A stretch of 41,645 nt of DNA. Source: Halodesulfovibrio sp. Lineage in GTDB: Bacteria; Desulfobacterota; Desulfovibrionia; Desulfovibrionales; Desulfovibrionaceae. A model generated the notes under the pieces. That model saw only the letters and a program-made list of their open reading frames with translations, was not told where the DNA came from and searched no databases. Shown here in pieces: positions 31,717 through 40,099 of this stretch (positions are counted from its first letter, which is position 1; every line of letters begins with the position of its first letter). The translations under genes were made by a program, and so were the position numbers. The stretch covers positions 1 through 41,645 of the forward strand of contig NZ_JADMLB010000008.1 of assembly GCF_015482765.1 (NCBI RefSeq), in the 5' to 3' direction.

Positions 31717-34145
31717 TTGGGCATGGAAGTCTGGAACGCTTTGCATACATTATGAATCAGATCCATAGTTTCGCAGCGTGGTACAATGCTCTTGTACCAC
31801 ATAGAAGAAAGCTGCTTATCTTTGCCGTATTAGTGCTTGTCTGCTGTGGCGTAATGTTAAGTCGCATGCAGGTGCGTGAAGATATCGGTATGATTTTGCC
31901 CAACAACGATACGGAACTATCGTATAGCCTCAATCTTATGGAGTTGGCTCCATTTTCCAGAATGGTTTTTATTCAACTTGAGGCTGGAGAGAATACGTCT
32001 CCGCAGACTTTGTTTGCAGCAGCAAAAAGGCTCCGGTCTGCATTACCGGATAATCTGACCCCTTGTTTACCGGACAATGTATTGCCGGACCCGAAGGCGT
32101 TTGTTCGGATTCTTCCCTCTTTGGCTGATCAGGCTGTTATAGACTCGTTAGAAAAGCAGCTTGCGGAGCATGAGCTTGATACGGTGATGCGGGATAATTA
32201 TCTCGCGTTATTTAATGCTTCCAGTTTTGTCTCCAAGAGATTTATCCAATACGATCCATTTCACCTTCTGTCGCCTTTATACGAGTTGCTGCGTTCTTTT
32301 CGAGTTGCAAAAGATGTAACTGTGCAGCAGGGAGTGTTATCGAAGGACGACGGGCGGAAACTTTTGTTGTTGGTAAAAAGTTCTGTAGCCCCCACTGACT
32401 CTGGTAATGCTGAATTAATGCTTGCCGGAATTTCGAAAGTGCTGGGGGATACGGTGACTGGAGATATTAGCACAACCGTATTTAGCGGACATCAGTTTGC
32501 TGTGGAAAATGCTCGCACGATTAAGCAGGACTTGCGTGTAGTGCTTACGGTATCGCTCGTCGGTTTACTGGCAATATTTTTTGTGTTCATCCGCTCTCGG
32601 GATATTTTGTGGGTGGCTGCTGTACCAGGTGTTGTGTTACTTGTGGCATCTTCTGTTTTAGCTGTTACCCAGTCGGTTGTTTCTTCTATCACCTTAGGTT
32701 TCGGTGCAGTACTTCTTGGCATTTCTGTTGATTTTGCCCTGCATGTCTATTTTGCCTTTCGGTACAGTTCCTGTACTCCTGCTAAGACCCTGGCTGAAGT
32801 AGGCCGTCCGGTAATGTTCGGTGGTATAACGTCATTGGCTGCCTTTGGTGCATTGGCTTTCTCGGCTATGCCGGGCATTCAGCAATTGGCGTATTTCGGT
32901 ATAGTCGGTCTGTGCTGTGGATTAGTACTGGCGTTAGTTATTCTTCCTCATTGTCTAGTGCCATGTTCTGGTGTTGAAACAGTTTGTAGCCGAGTTCCGA
33001 ATCAGTTCGGCAGTTCCATTTCTTATGATGGTGAACGTGAGTGGAATGTTCCTCTTTGCATCGTTACCTGCTGTTTACTCGCCGGCGCCTTGTTTTACGG
33101 GGGACATGTACAGATGGACAACAAGCTACGCTCCCTCAGTGTTTTTCCAAAAGCTTTGTTGCAGGCAGAGAATACTATTCGGCAGGAGTGGGGCGGGAAA
33201 AATGAGTCCGCAATTTTTTTTGCAGAAGGAACAACACAGGAAGAGGCTCTTAAAAGAGGCGAAGAGCTCCGCGTATATTTACGCAAGCATGGCGTAATGA
33301 AGCTTGCATATTCTTTGTCGACCGTATTGCCCCCTGAAGAAAAAAGGGCTGCCAACCGTAGCCGGTGGAATTCTTTTGCCGCCAGTCAGTTATCGGCTAT
33401 GGAGCAGGCTGTGTTGCATGCGCAAGCTAAATACGGATTTTCTTCTCATGCCTTTGCTCCTTTTTTTCAATGGATGACCATTTCGCCAGCTGATATTGGA
33501 CTGGAAGATTTAAACGCAGCAGATATCGGCGGTATTTCGTCACTTTTGTATGCCGAAAAGGATGGCAGGCAGTATGTACAGACTCTTGTACCAGATCTGC
33601 CGGAAATTCGTGACCTCGCACGTTCTTCTGAACTGCCTGAGGGGATATATTTTTATTCGGCAAGAAATCTTGGGGAACAACTCGGCAAAGCAATTGAGCA
33701 GGACTTCCGACTGTTCGTCGGATTGGCTTTTGCCTCCATGGCGGTGCTGATGTTGTTGTTCTTCCGTCACATCGGGTTAACTTTACTTGCAATACTCCCG
33801 TTATGTACTGGTCTGACATTTTTGTTGTGCGTGATGAGGGTAACAGGAACCGCATTTAACTTATTCAGTGTTGCAGCGTTACCACTGATTATCGGTCTTG
33901 CTGCTGATTATGGAATTTTTGTTGTGAATGCCTGTAAAGAAGGTGTTGAGCATGGAACGCTCCGTGCAGTACTGGTTTCCGGTTTAACAACGGTTTCTGG
34001 ATTCGGTGCACTTGTTTTTGCAGAACATCCCGCAATGTATTCGCTAGGTATAACCGTGCTTCTCGGTGTTGGAGCAGCTATTCCGGCTGCGTTATTTCTT
34101 GTCCCTATGCTGTATCGGTCTAAAAGCTGCCGGAGTGTGCGATGA
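31713..34145 (+). CDS. MMPL/RND-type lipid exporter
   Basis: An 810-residue inner-membrane exporter. One helix near residues 34-52 precedes a periplasmic loop (about 53-270). Five or six helices follow (about 272-420, with GFGAVLLGISVDFALHVYF), then a second helix (about 440-465), a second periplasmic loop and a final helix group (670-805, with GLAADYGIFVVN). The paired GxxxDxx motifs in the helices are the proton-relay signature of MMPL proteins. It probably flips the polyene lipid outward to the LolA-like carrier. The ATG at 31713 overlaps the upstream stop; the in-frame ATG at 31752 is a possible alternative start. Confidence 0.92.
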   Translation: MIGHGSLERFAYIMNQIHSFAAWYNALVPHRRKLLIFAVLVLVCCGVMLSRMQVREDIGMILPNNDTELSYSLNLMELAPFSRMVFIQLEAGENTSPQTLFAAAKRLRSALPDNLTPCLPDNVLPDPKAFVRILPSLADQAVIDSLEKQLAEHELDTVMRDNYLALFNASSFVSKRFIQYDPFHLLSPLYELLRSFRVAKDVTVQQGVLSKDDGRKLLLLVKSSVAPTDSGNAELMLAGISKVLGDTVTGDISTTVFSGHQFAVENARTIKQDLRVVLTVSLVGLLAIFFVFIRSRDILWVAAVPGVVLLVASSVLAVTQSVVSSITLGFGAVLLGISVDFALHVYFAFRYSSCTPAKTLAEVGRPVMFGGITSLAAFGALAFSAMPGIQQLAYFGIVGLCCGLVLALVILPHCLVPCSGVETVCSRVPNQFGSSISYDGEREWNVPLCIVTCCLLAGALFYGGHVQMDNKLRSLSVFPKALLQAENTIRQEWGGKNESAIFFAEGTTQEEALKRGEELRVYLRKHGVMKLAYSLSTVLPPEEKRAANRSRWNSFAASQLSAMEQAVLHAQAKYGFSSHAFAPFFQWMTISPADIGLEDLNAADIGGISSLLYAEKDGRQYVQTLVPDLPEIRDLARSSELPEGIYFYSARNLGEQLGKAIEQDFRLFVGLAFASMAVLMLLFFRHIGLTLLAILPLCTGLTFLLCVMRVTGTAFNLFSVAALPLIIGLAADYGIFVVNACKEGVEHGTLRAVLVSGLTTVSGFGALVFAEHPAMYSLGITVLLGVGAAIPAALFLVPMLYRSKSCRSVR

Positions 34146-34894
34146 TTTGTTTGTTAGTACTCTTTTGTTGCTTGCTGACGGGGTGCTCCGCAGGCAGTAT
34201 CGATCCGCATCCGATGCCTCCTGATGGTGACGTTGCTATTGAAGCCGTAAGCCATTGGAGTCAAAGCAAGGCGATGTATCGAATAAGGCTATCCGGCGAT
34301 GTGTCGACCAACGGCAAGAGTTTTACCTTTCAAGGCCTAATGCATTTAAACGGTGTAACTCGGACTGCCCGACTTGTTACATTTTCCGAATTAGGGACCA
34401 AGCTTTTTGATGTATCTGTGATGCCGGAGGGGGAGCAGCTTCACTCAACGTTACCCGGTATCGGGTTATTACAGGTGCGCAAACTGGTGGTGAGAAGTGT
34501 TCGCCGCATGTTGGTGAACTATATGCCTTTACGAAGCGATTCTGCTCGTGCTGATGGTCAAAGAAGAATTTTGCAGCGGTGCGAAGGACAAATTTGTCTG
34601 ACCAATACCTTTATGCCACTGCCACCTGATAACATTACCGTTGGTCATCCTTCAGTGGAGGATCAGCAGCTCGGACAAGCTGCTGAGGGTAATGGGGTAG
34701 CAGAGGGCGTGCGCGGTGAAACAGCCGTACATAATGAGTCTTCATTGTTGTGGAAAGCAACGTATAGTAATCATACATCTGTTGGTTCTCATTGGATGCC
34801 GACAATGCTTGTATATTTAGAGCCAGAGAATAACGAGATAAATACACGTGTTAAATTTGTCGTTGTGTCTGTTGCCGAGGGGGAGAAGAAATGA
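34142..34894 (+). CDS. Outer-membrane lipoprotein of DUF3261 type
   Basis: A 250-residue lipoprotein with a very short signal (lipobox LLTGC, Cys15). The following beta-rich domain (YRIRLSGDVSTNGKSFTFQG, LMHLNGVTRTARLVTF, KLFDVSV) matches the LolB-like/DUF3261 lipoprotein found next to the exporter in aryl polyene loci, by position and pattern. It likely receives the product at the outer membrane. It overlaps the exporter and the next gene by four bases each. A tail of about 60 residues after residue 190 is atypically long. Confidence 0.75.
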   Translation: MICLLVLFCCLLTGCSAGSIDPHPMPPDGDVAIEAVSHWSQSKAMYRIRLSGDVSTNGKSFTFQGLMHLNGVTRTARLVTFSELGTKLFDVSVMPEGEQLHSTLPGIGLLQVRKLVVRSVRRMLVNYMPLRSDSARADGQRRILQRCEGQICLTNTFMPLPPDNITVGHPSVEDQQLGQAAEGNGVAEGVRGETAVHNESSLLWKATYSNHTSVGSHWMPTMLVYLEPENNEINTRVKFVVVSVAEGEKK

Positions 34895-35280
34895 ACAGGG
34901 TGCGTAAAGAACTTATCAATGCAATGGCCTCGGTGCAGCAGGGGAAAACGGGGCAGTGGATATCTCATTTTCGGCTGCCTGTATCGTTTGTAGGGTTTGA
35001 AGGCCATTTCCCTGAACGTCCTATTTTGCCTGCCATAGTTCAGATGTTGATGGGCGTGGTTACTGTTGAACGCATCTATGGAAACAGTTTGGAAATTTCT
35101 GCCATCAGCAATGCAAAGTTTGTTCAGCCTGTGTCGCCGGATATGGACGTGGCTGTGTCTTGTATTCCTGCTGATGCGGAGCGTTCGTCTGTAACTGTTC
35201 GTTTGACAACAGAAAATGGTGTTGCCTCCTCCTTTTCATTGCAGCTCGCCCGTGTAGCAGGCAGTACGGAGGGCGTGTGA
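34891..35280 (+). CDS. Hotdog-fold 3-hydroxyacyl-ACP dehydratase 2
   Basis: A 129-residue dehydratase of the FabA/FabZ/ApeI type. The motif FEGHFPERPILPAIVQM (about residues 37-53) contains the catalytic His40 (GHFP) and the helix that follows. The usual catalytic Glu/Asp of the helix is not obvious (AIVQMLMGVV has Gln), which hints that it works as a partner of dehydratase 1. It is coupled to both neighbours by overlap. Confidence 0.82.
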   Translation: MNRVRKELINAMASVQQGKTGQWISHFRLPVSFVGFEGHFPERPILPAIVQMLMGVVTVERIYGNSLEISAISNAKFVQPVSPDMDVAVSCIPADAERSSVTVRLTTENGVASSFSLQLARVAGSTEGV

Positions 35281-35732
35281 TTAAGCCATATTTCCGTTCA
35301 TCTGATGGGCCAAAGCCGCTTTCCTGTGAGGTTGAAAGGCGGATTCGATTTGAAGAGGTAGATCCTTTGGGCATTGTCTGGCACGGCCGGTATCCTAGTT
35401 ATTTTGAAGACGCCCGTGTTGCTCTGGGTGACTCTTTGGGCATTGGCTATATGGATTTTTACAAGCAGGGGATTGTAACGCCTATCAAGCAGATGCATGT
35501 CGATTACATCAAGCCCCTTGAGTATGGTGACACTTGTTCCGTTGAGGCATTGCTTCATTGGAGTGAAGCCGCCAAGCTGTCGTATGAATTTAATATTCGC
35601 AATGAACAGGATGAAGTTGTTACGCGCGGTTACTCCGTGTTGTTGATGGTGACGCTTGAAAGAGAGCTTCTTGTGACACCACCTGACTTTTATCAGAGTT
35701 TTCTTTCCCGTTGGTCAAGCGGGGCGTTGTAG
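35277..35732 (+). CDS. 4-hydroxybenzoyl-CoA-type thioesterase (YbgC-like)
   Basis: A 151-residue hotdog thioesterase. The motif FEEVDPLGIVWHGRYPSYFE matches the active-site region of acyl-CoA/ACP thioesterases, with the catalytic Asp in EVDPLG. It could edit stalled intermediates or release the chain (ApeK-like role). The GTG start overlaps the preceding stop, with GGAGG six bases upstream. Confidence 0.87.
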   Translation: MIKPYFRSSDGPKPLSCEVERRIRFEEVDPLGIVWHGRYPSYFEDARVALGDSLGIGYMDFYKQGIVTPIKQMHVDYIKPLEYGDTCSVEALLHWSEAAKLSYEFNIRNEQDEVVTRGYSVLLMVTLERELLVTPPDFYQSFLSRWSSGAL

Positions 35733-35734
35733 CA

Positions 35735-36898
35735 ATGCGTGATGATATTTTAGTCGTTATTCCTGTATATAACCACGGTGCAACGTTGCGCAATGTGGCA
35801 AAGGGTGTTCTTGAGCAGCATCCGCATCTTCTTGTTGTTGACGACGGCAGCACTGATGGGGGTGCGGAAACTCTGTCCGGTTTACCTTGTCATGTGGTCA
35901 AACATGAGAAGAACATGGGCAAAGGAGCAGCCATCCTGACTGCTTCAAAGAAAGCAATGGCTCTTGGGAAGACACACATTGTTACGATTGATGCAGATGG
36001 ACAGCATTTTCCGGAAGATCTTGAAGTTTTTTTTGCTGCTCAGGAAGAAGATCAGAATGCGCTCTACGTAGGAGCACGAGATTTCTCTGTGCCGAATGTG
36101 CCTGGTTCATCAAAATTTGGTCGTCAATTTTCACGATTCTGGTTGCGTATTCAGACGGGATGGGATGTTAGTGATCCGCAAAGCGGATTCAGGGCGTACC
36201 CCGTTGCTCTGCTGAATAATCTAAAGTTGAGTGAAACTCGGTATGCGTTTGAAATCGAAGTGCTTGCCAAGGCTGCATGGGCTGGTATTCCACTTAAGAC
36301 GGTGCCGATATCTGTATATTACCCAAAGTCGGAAGAGCGCGTATCTCACTTTCATAAGCTTAAAGATAATGTGACCATCAGTCTGCTTAACACGCGACTG
36401 ACAATGCGCTCTATGCTTCCTTTACCGCACGGTAAGTTTTCCCCTTCGCTGGAAGAAGGTATTACCGTCACCCATCCTATTCGTTCGTTGCGCTTGCTGC
36501 TCGAAGACGAGGCTACTCCGCATGAGTTGGCTCTTTCTGGCGCGCTGGGTGCGGTTTTAGGAACGCTTCCTCTTATCGGGTTGCATTCTATCGGTATTTT
36601 ATTACTGGCGGGATGGTTGCGATTAAACAAAATATGCGGGCTGGCCGTCAGTCAGTTATGTATTCCACCTTTTGTGCCTGCCATTTGTATTGAGGTCGGA
36701 CACTATGTCTGCCATGGACGATGGCTTACCGAAATCTCAATGGAGACGCTTGGCTATCAGGCGTTGGATCGTTTGTGGGAATGGGTAATCGGGTCTTTGA
36801 TTGTGGCACCTGCGGCCGCTGTTTTGGTCGGTGGAATCATTTGGTTGTTGTCTTACCTTATCCAAAGTGGTTTGCAGGCTAGAGGTCAGCATGACTAG
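35735..36898 (+). CDS. GT2 glycosyltransferase with membrane C-terminus
   Basis: A 387-residue inverting glycosyltransferase of family 2. The nucleotide-sugar domain spans about residues 1-220, with VVIPVYNHGATL, VVDDGSTDGG and the metal motif DADGQHF. The fit is to the dolichol-phosphate-mannose/undecaprenol-sugar synthase type. The C-terminal about 130 residues hold hydrophobic helices (GALGAVLGTLPLIGLHSIGI and WVIGSLIVAPAAAVLVGGII), resembling the DUF2062 domain. ATG 35735 is chosen because the GT domain starts there; an in-frame TTG at 35711 adds eight residues. It overlaps the LpxL-like gene by eight bases. It may glycosylate the lipid anchor. Confidence 0.87.
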   Translation: MRDDILVVIPVYNHGATLRNVAKGVLEQHPHLLVVDDGSTDGGAETLSGLPCHVVKHEKNMGKGAAILTASKKAMALGKTHIVTIDADGQHFPEDLEVFFAAQEEDQNALYVGARDFSVPNVPGSSKFGRQFSRFWLRIQTGWDVSDPQSGFRAYPVALLNNLKLSETRYAFEIEVLAKAAWAGIPLKTVPISVYYPKSEERVSHFHKLKDNVTISLLNTRLTMRSMLPLPHGKFSPSLEEGITVTHPIRSLRLLLEDEATPHELALSGALGAVLGTLPLIGLHSIGILLLAGWLRLNKICGLAVSQLCIPPFVPAICIEVGHYVCHGRWLTEISMETLGYQALDRLWEWVIGSLIVAPAAAVLVGGIIWLLSYLIQSGLQARGQHD

Positions 36899-37793
36899 CA
36901 TGACAGCATCTAAATGGAGCAGCAAGAGCCTTGGCGGCCAGTTGCGGCATCAATTTTTTTATTTTTTGGTACGTATTGGTGGAATCATTCCGCCGTACAT
37001 TGTTCTTGTATTTGTAGTCGGTTGGTACAGCTTACTCCCTTCGGTACGCCGACGTTCGCAGCCTTACTTAACTCGCCGATTTACCTCCTGCGGCTGGTTG
37101 TCGCGACTCTGGAAAGGTTTCCGACTCAATCTTTCTTTCGGCATGGTTTTGTTGGATCGCATTATTTATCGTGAGCTTGGACGTGGTGCCGTTTTAGCTC
37201 AGGAAGAGGATAATGAGCGTATCCGTTCTTTGCTCGCAGAGGGGAATGGACTCATTGTTCTTTCTGCTCATGTAGGGTGCTGGCAGACAGGCATTGCTGG
37301 CCTTGCGTGTGGCGGGGTACCTATTAATGTTGTGCTGTTGCAAGAGCAGGGAAATGTTGATCTGCACTTTTTTCAACAAGGCAGTCGTGGCCCTTCAGTA
37401 AACGTTATCGATCCATCAGGGCCTTTTGGTGGAATGATTGAAATGTTGAGTGCTTTGAAACGCAACGAAATAGTGTGTGTTATGGGGGATCGATATTTAC
37501 AGGGTGACAAAAATCTTGTTGATGTAAAATACTTCGGGGAACAGGTTAAGCTACCAATGTTTCCAATTTCGGTTGCGGCTGCTGCGGGTGCTCCGGTAGC
37601 AGTAATGGCGACGCTTCGCGAGGGCGCGTGTGTTGCCCGTGCACATGTGCTGGATGTGTTTTCTGTACCTGCTAATGTTGGTAAGAGAACAGAATTGTGC
37701 CGTCCTTATGTTCAACGTTTTGCAACGTCTCTTGAGCGGCTTGCGTGGATGCAACCATATCAAATTTTTAATTTTTTTGACATGTGGAACTAA
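36891..37793 (+). CDS. LpxL-like (lauroyl-type) acyltransferase
   Basis: A 300-residue membrane acyltransferase of the LpxL/HtrB superfamily. An N-terminal helix (IIPPYIVLVFVVGWYSLLP) precedes the catalytic region SAHVGCWQTGIAGL. In family members the motif is H-x4-D/E; here the residue five after His is Gln, so the general-base pair is incomplete. Other family marks are present (VMGDRYLQGDKN and LPMFPISVAAAAGAP). It probably attaches or once attached an acyl chain to a sugar lipid. GAGGT lies five bases before ATG 36891. It is followed by ACP2 nine bases later. Confidence 0.85.
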   Translation: MTSMTASKWSSKSLGGQLRHQFFYFLVRIGGIIPPYIVLVFVVGWYSLLPSVRRRSQPYLTRRFTSCGWLSRLWKGFRLNLSFGMVLLDRIIYRELGRGAVLAQEEDNERIRSLLAEGNGLIVLSAHVGCWQTGIAGLACGGVPINVVLLQEQGNVDLHFFQQGSRGPSVNVIDPSGPFGGMIEMLSALKRNEIVCVMGDRYLQGDKNLVDVKYFGEQVKLPMFPISVAAAAGAPVAVMATLREGACVARAHVLDVFSVPANVGKRTELCRPYVQRFATSLERLAWMQPYQIFNFFDMWN

Positions 37794-37802
37794 GGAGAAA
37801 AT

Positions 37803-38057
37803 ATGTCTGTTTACGACAAGTTGCTTACAGCAATTCTTGATGAGTTATATATTGAAGATATTTCGGCTGAAACAGTGAAAGGTGATGAGCCCCTTTTTGG
37901 TGACGATGGACTTGGTCTGGACTCCCTTGATGCGGTAGAACTTGTAGTCTTGGTAGAAAAGCATTTTGGTGTAGTGATCGAAAATATTGAAGAAGACCGA
38001 GTCGCCTTCTCCTCTCTCAACGCTTTAGCTGCATTTATCGAAGAGCGTCAGGCGTAG
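37803..38057 (+). CDS. Acyl carrier protein 2
   Basis: An 84-residue ACP with phosphopantetheine site Ser41 in GLGLDSLDAVELV. AAGGAG lies six bases before the ATG. It precedes the KS3/chain-length-factor pair by one base, so it is the natural carrier for that pair. ACP1 and ACP2 differ clearly outside the site, as in aryl polyene loci, which have two ACPs. Confidence 0.95.
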   Translation: MSVYDKLLTAILDELYIEDISAETVKGDEPLFGDDGLGLDSLDAVELVVLVEKHFGVVIENIEEDRVAFSSLNALAAFIEERQA

Positions 38058-38058
38058 T

Positions 38059-39273
38059 ATGAAATGCCGTATCAGTGTCACCGGAATGGGGATTTTATGT
38101 GCTGCAGGGCAAGGAGTGTCAGCTGTTATGGACACTCTATACTCTGGAGCCCGTCTTGCTGCGCCACCTAAACGAATTAGTTGTGAACTGGATGTAGTGT
38201 ATCCTGTGTATGAGGTGCAGAATCTTTCAGCAGCGGCATATTCAGAAGGTTCTGGCATTATTGATAATGCATGCTCTTCTGAAGACTCTCTTTCTGTTCG
38301 TATGCTTATGCAGGTTGTTCAGGAGGCGTTGGTTCAGGCTCAACTTACACCGAAAGATCTTGTAAACAAGCGTGTTGGTGTTTGTATAGGTACAACTACC
38401 GGTGCTTCGCTTAATTTTGCCGATGACTATTTTGCGCATAAGAAGCATGGGTGGAAGTCCATGAGTCAGGTTTCCTCATGGTTGCATTCTAATCCAGCGC
38501 TCGCTGTTTCGAAGTACTTGGGACTTTCCGGGCCTTGCCAGACGGTTGTGAATGCGTGTTCATCTGGTACAGATGCTATTGGGTTGGGCATGTCGTGGTT
38601 GGAAAATGATGTTTGCGATATTGTTCTTGCCGGAGGCGTGGATGAGCTCAGTCTTGTTTCTTACAATGGATTTATTCGTCTCGGGGTATACGATCCAGAA
38701 CCGTGTAGGCCTTTTGATGCTGGACGCAAGGGACTGAATCTTGGAGAAGGCGCTGCTATGCTGGTGCTTGAAAAGCGGAAAGATGCTGAAGCGCGTGGGA
38801 TTGCTTTGCAGGCTGAATGCGCGGGGTATGGAACCTCTGCAGATGCATATCATTTGACCGCTCCCGCACCCGAGGGGGATGGGGTGAAGCGTGCCATTGA
38901 AAGTGCGCTGGAGCAGGCGGAAATTACCTGTGACGATGTGGATTTTATTAATGTTCATGGCACTGCAACCCCAGATAATGACAGGGTAGAGTCTCGCGTA
39001 TTGACCGACATGTTCCCTGATACGCTTGTGTCAGCCACAAAAGGGTTTACCGGCCATACACTTGGTGCTGCCGGTGCTATTGAAGCTGTATTTGTTATTC
39101 AGGCGTTGCTTGATCAGAAGTTGCCTGCAAGCGTTGGCTTTGGTGAATCGGAAGATGGTTTTACTATGTGTCCAGTAAGTAGGGATATTTCCATCGTTGC
39201 TCGTTATGGCCTTTCTGAATCATTAGCATTTGGTGGGAATAACTCTGTGCTGATCTTTTCGAAGGAGTTGTAA
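38059..39273 (+). CDS. Beta-ketoacyl-ACP synthase 3 (KS-alpha)
   Basis: A 404-residue condensing enzyme with Cys167 (VNACSSGTDA), His300 (NVHGTATPDND) and Lys328/His333 (KGFTGHT). It is directly followed by the cysteine-less partner gene, so the two probably form a KS/CLF heterodimer of the type-II polyketide/aryl polyene kind (ApeO role). The gene begins one base after the ACP2 stop. Confidence 0.93.
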   Translation: MKCRISVTGMGILCAAGQGVSAVMDTLYSGARLAAPPKRISCELDVVYPVYEVQNLSAAAYSEGSGIIDNACSSEDSLSVRMLMQVVQEALVQAQLTPKDLVNKRVGVCIGTTTGASLNFADDYFAHKKHGWKSMSQVSSWLHSNPALAVSKYLGLSGPCQTVVNACSSGTDAIGLGMSWLENDVCDIVLAGGVDELSLVSYNGFIRLGVYDPEPCRPFDAGRKGLNLGEGAAMLVLEKRKDAEARGIALQAECAGYGTSADAYHLTAPAPEGDGVKRAIESALEQAEITCDDVDFINVHGTATPDNDRVESRVLTDMFPDTLVSATKGFTGHTLGAAGAIEAVFVIQALLDQKLPASVGFGESEDGFTMCPVSRDISIVARYGLSESLAFGGNNSVLIFSKEL

Positions 39274-39274
39274 T

Positions 39275-40099
39275 ATGTCATGTGCCATTATGGGGATGGG
39301 TATAGTGACTCCGGAAGGGAGCTCTTTTGATGTCCTTGCTGAGAAAGAGTTAGATTTGGCAAAAACAGCTGATGTTCAGATGTTAGAGCAATTTCATACT
39401 AAACGGGAGCTACGAAGAACTTCTCAGTATAGTCGGTTAGCCTTGCTTGGTGCTAACTTGGCTCTTAGGGATGCTGGTATGTCGGTTGAGTCGTTTGACT
39501 CTGGAAGATTAGGTGTAATTGTTGCTACTGGTTATGGGCCAGCTCGTACGACATTTGATTTTTTGGATTCTATTCACGACTTTGGTGCCAAGCTTGCGTC
39601 CCCGCTCGCTTTTTCTACCTCTGTGCATAATATTGCTGCATCCATCATTTCTTTGAAACTTGGTATTGCTGGCCCTTGTTTGAGCATAAATCAATTTGAA
39701 ACGTCTTTTGCTTCTGCTCTTGTATCTGCACGTTGCTGGTTAGATGAAGGGCGTGTTGATGCAGTTCTCGTAGGTGCCGTGGACGAATATGATTCTACGT
39801 TGTGCGACGCTATTGCGGCTGTAGATGGTGAAGCCATTGAAAGTTCTTTTCCGCATAGTTCCCCAGCTGAAGGCTCGATGTTTATGTTATTAACGCGAGA
39901 TGAAGTTGGAAAACGAGGAATGTTAAATAAAGTGTTGATCCAGCGCCGAACTGCATCAGACCCAATTAAATCTGCTTTTCCGGCAGGGCAAGCCTTGGAA
40001 GTCGCAAGAGCAATTGCCTTGAAACAGAATGTAGCTGTGTGTTGTAATGATGCATCAGGTCTTGAGTCAGTAATTTCTATTAATGGTTCATGTGCATGA
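39275..40099 (+). CDS. Ketosynthase-like chain-length factor (short)
   Basis: A 274-residue ketosynthase-fold protein. The active-site region reads GIAGPCLSINQFETSFASAL; aligned on KS3 the catalytic Cys is Glu142, so it cannot condense. The C-terminal half with both histidine motifs is largely missing, while normal KS and CLF proteins have about 400 residues. ApeC-type factors in aryl polyene loci are also reduced, so this may be native rather than a truncation. It probably shapes chain length as partner of KS3. AAGGAG lies nine bases before the ATG. Confidence 0.82.
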   Translation: MSCAIMGMGIVTPEGSSFDVLAEKELDLAKTADVQMLEQFHTKRELRRTSQYSRLALLGANLALRDAGMSVESFDSGRLGVIVATGYGPARTTFDFLDSIHDFGAKLASPLAFSTSVHNIAASIISLKLGIAGPCLSINQFETSFASALVSARCWLDEGRVDAVLVGAVDEYDSTLCDAIAAVDGEAIESSFPHSSPAEGSMFMLLTRDEVGKRGMLNKVLIQRRTASDPIKSAFPAGQALEVARAIALKQNVAVCCNDASGLESVISINGSCA

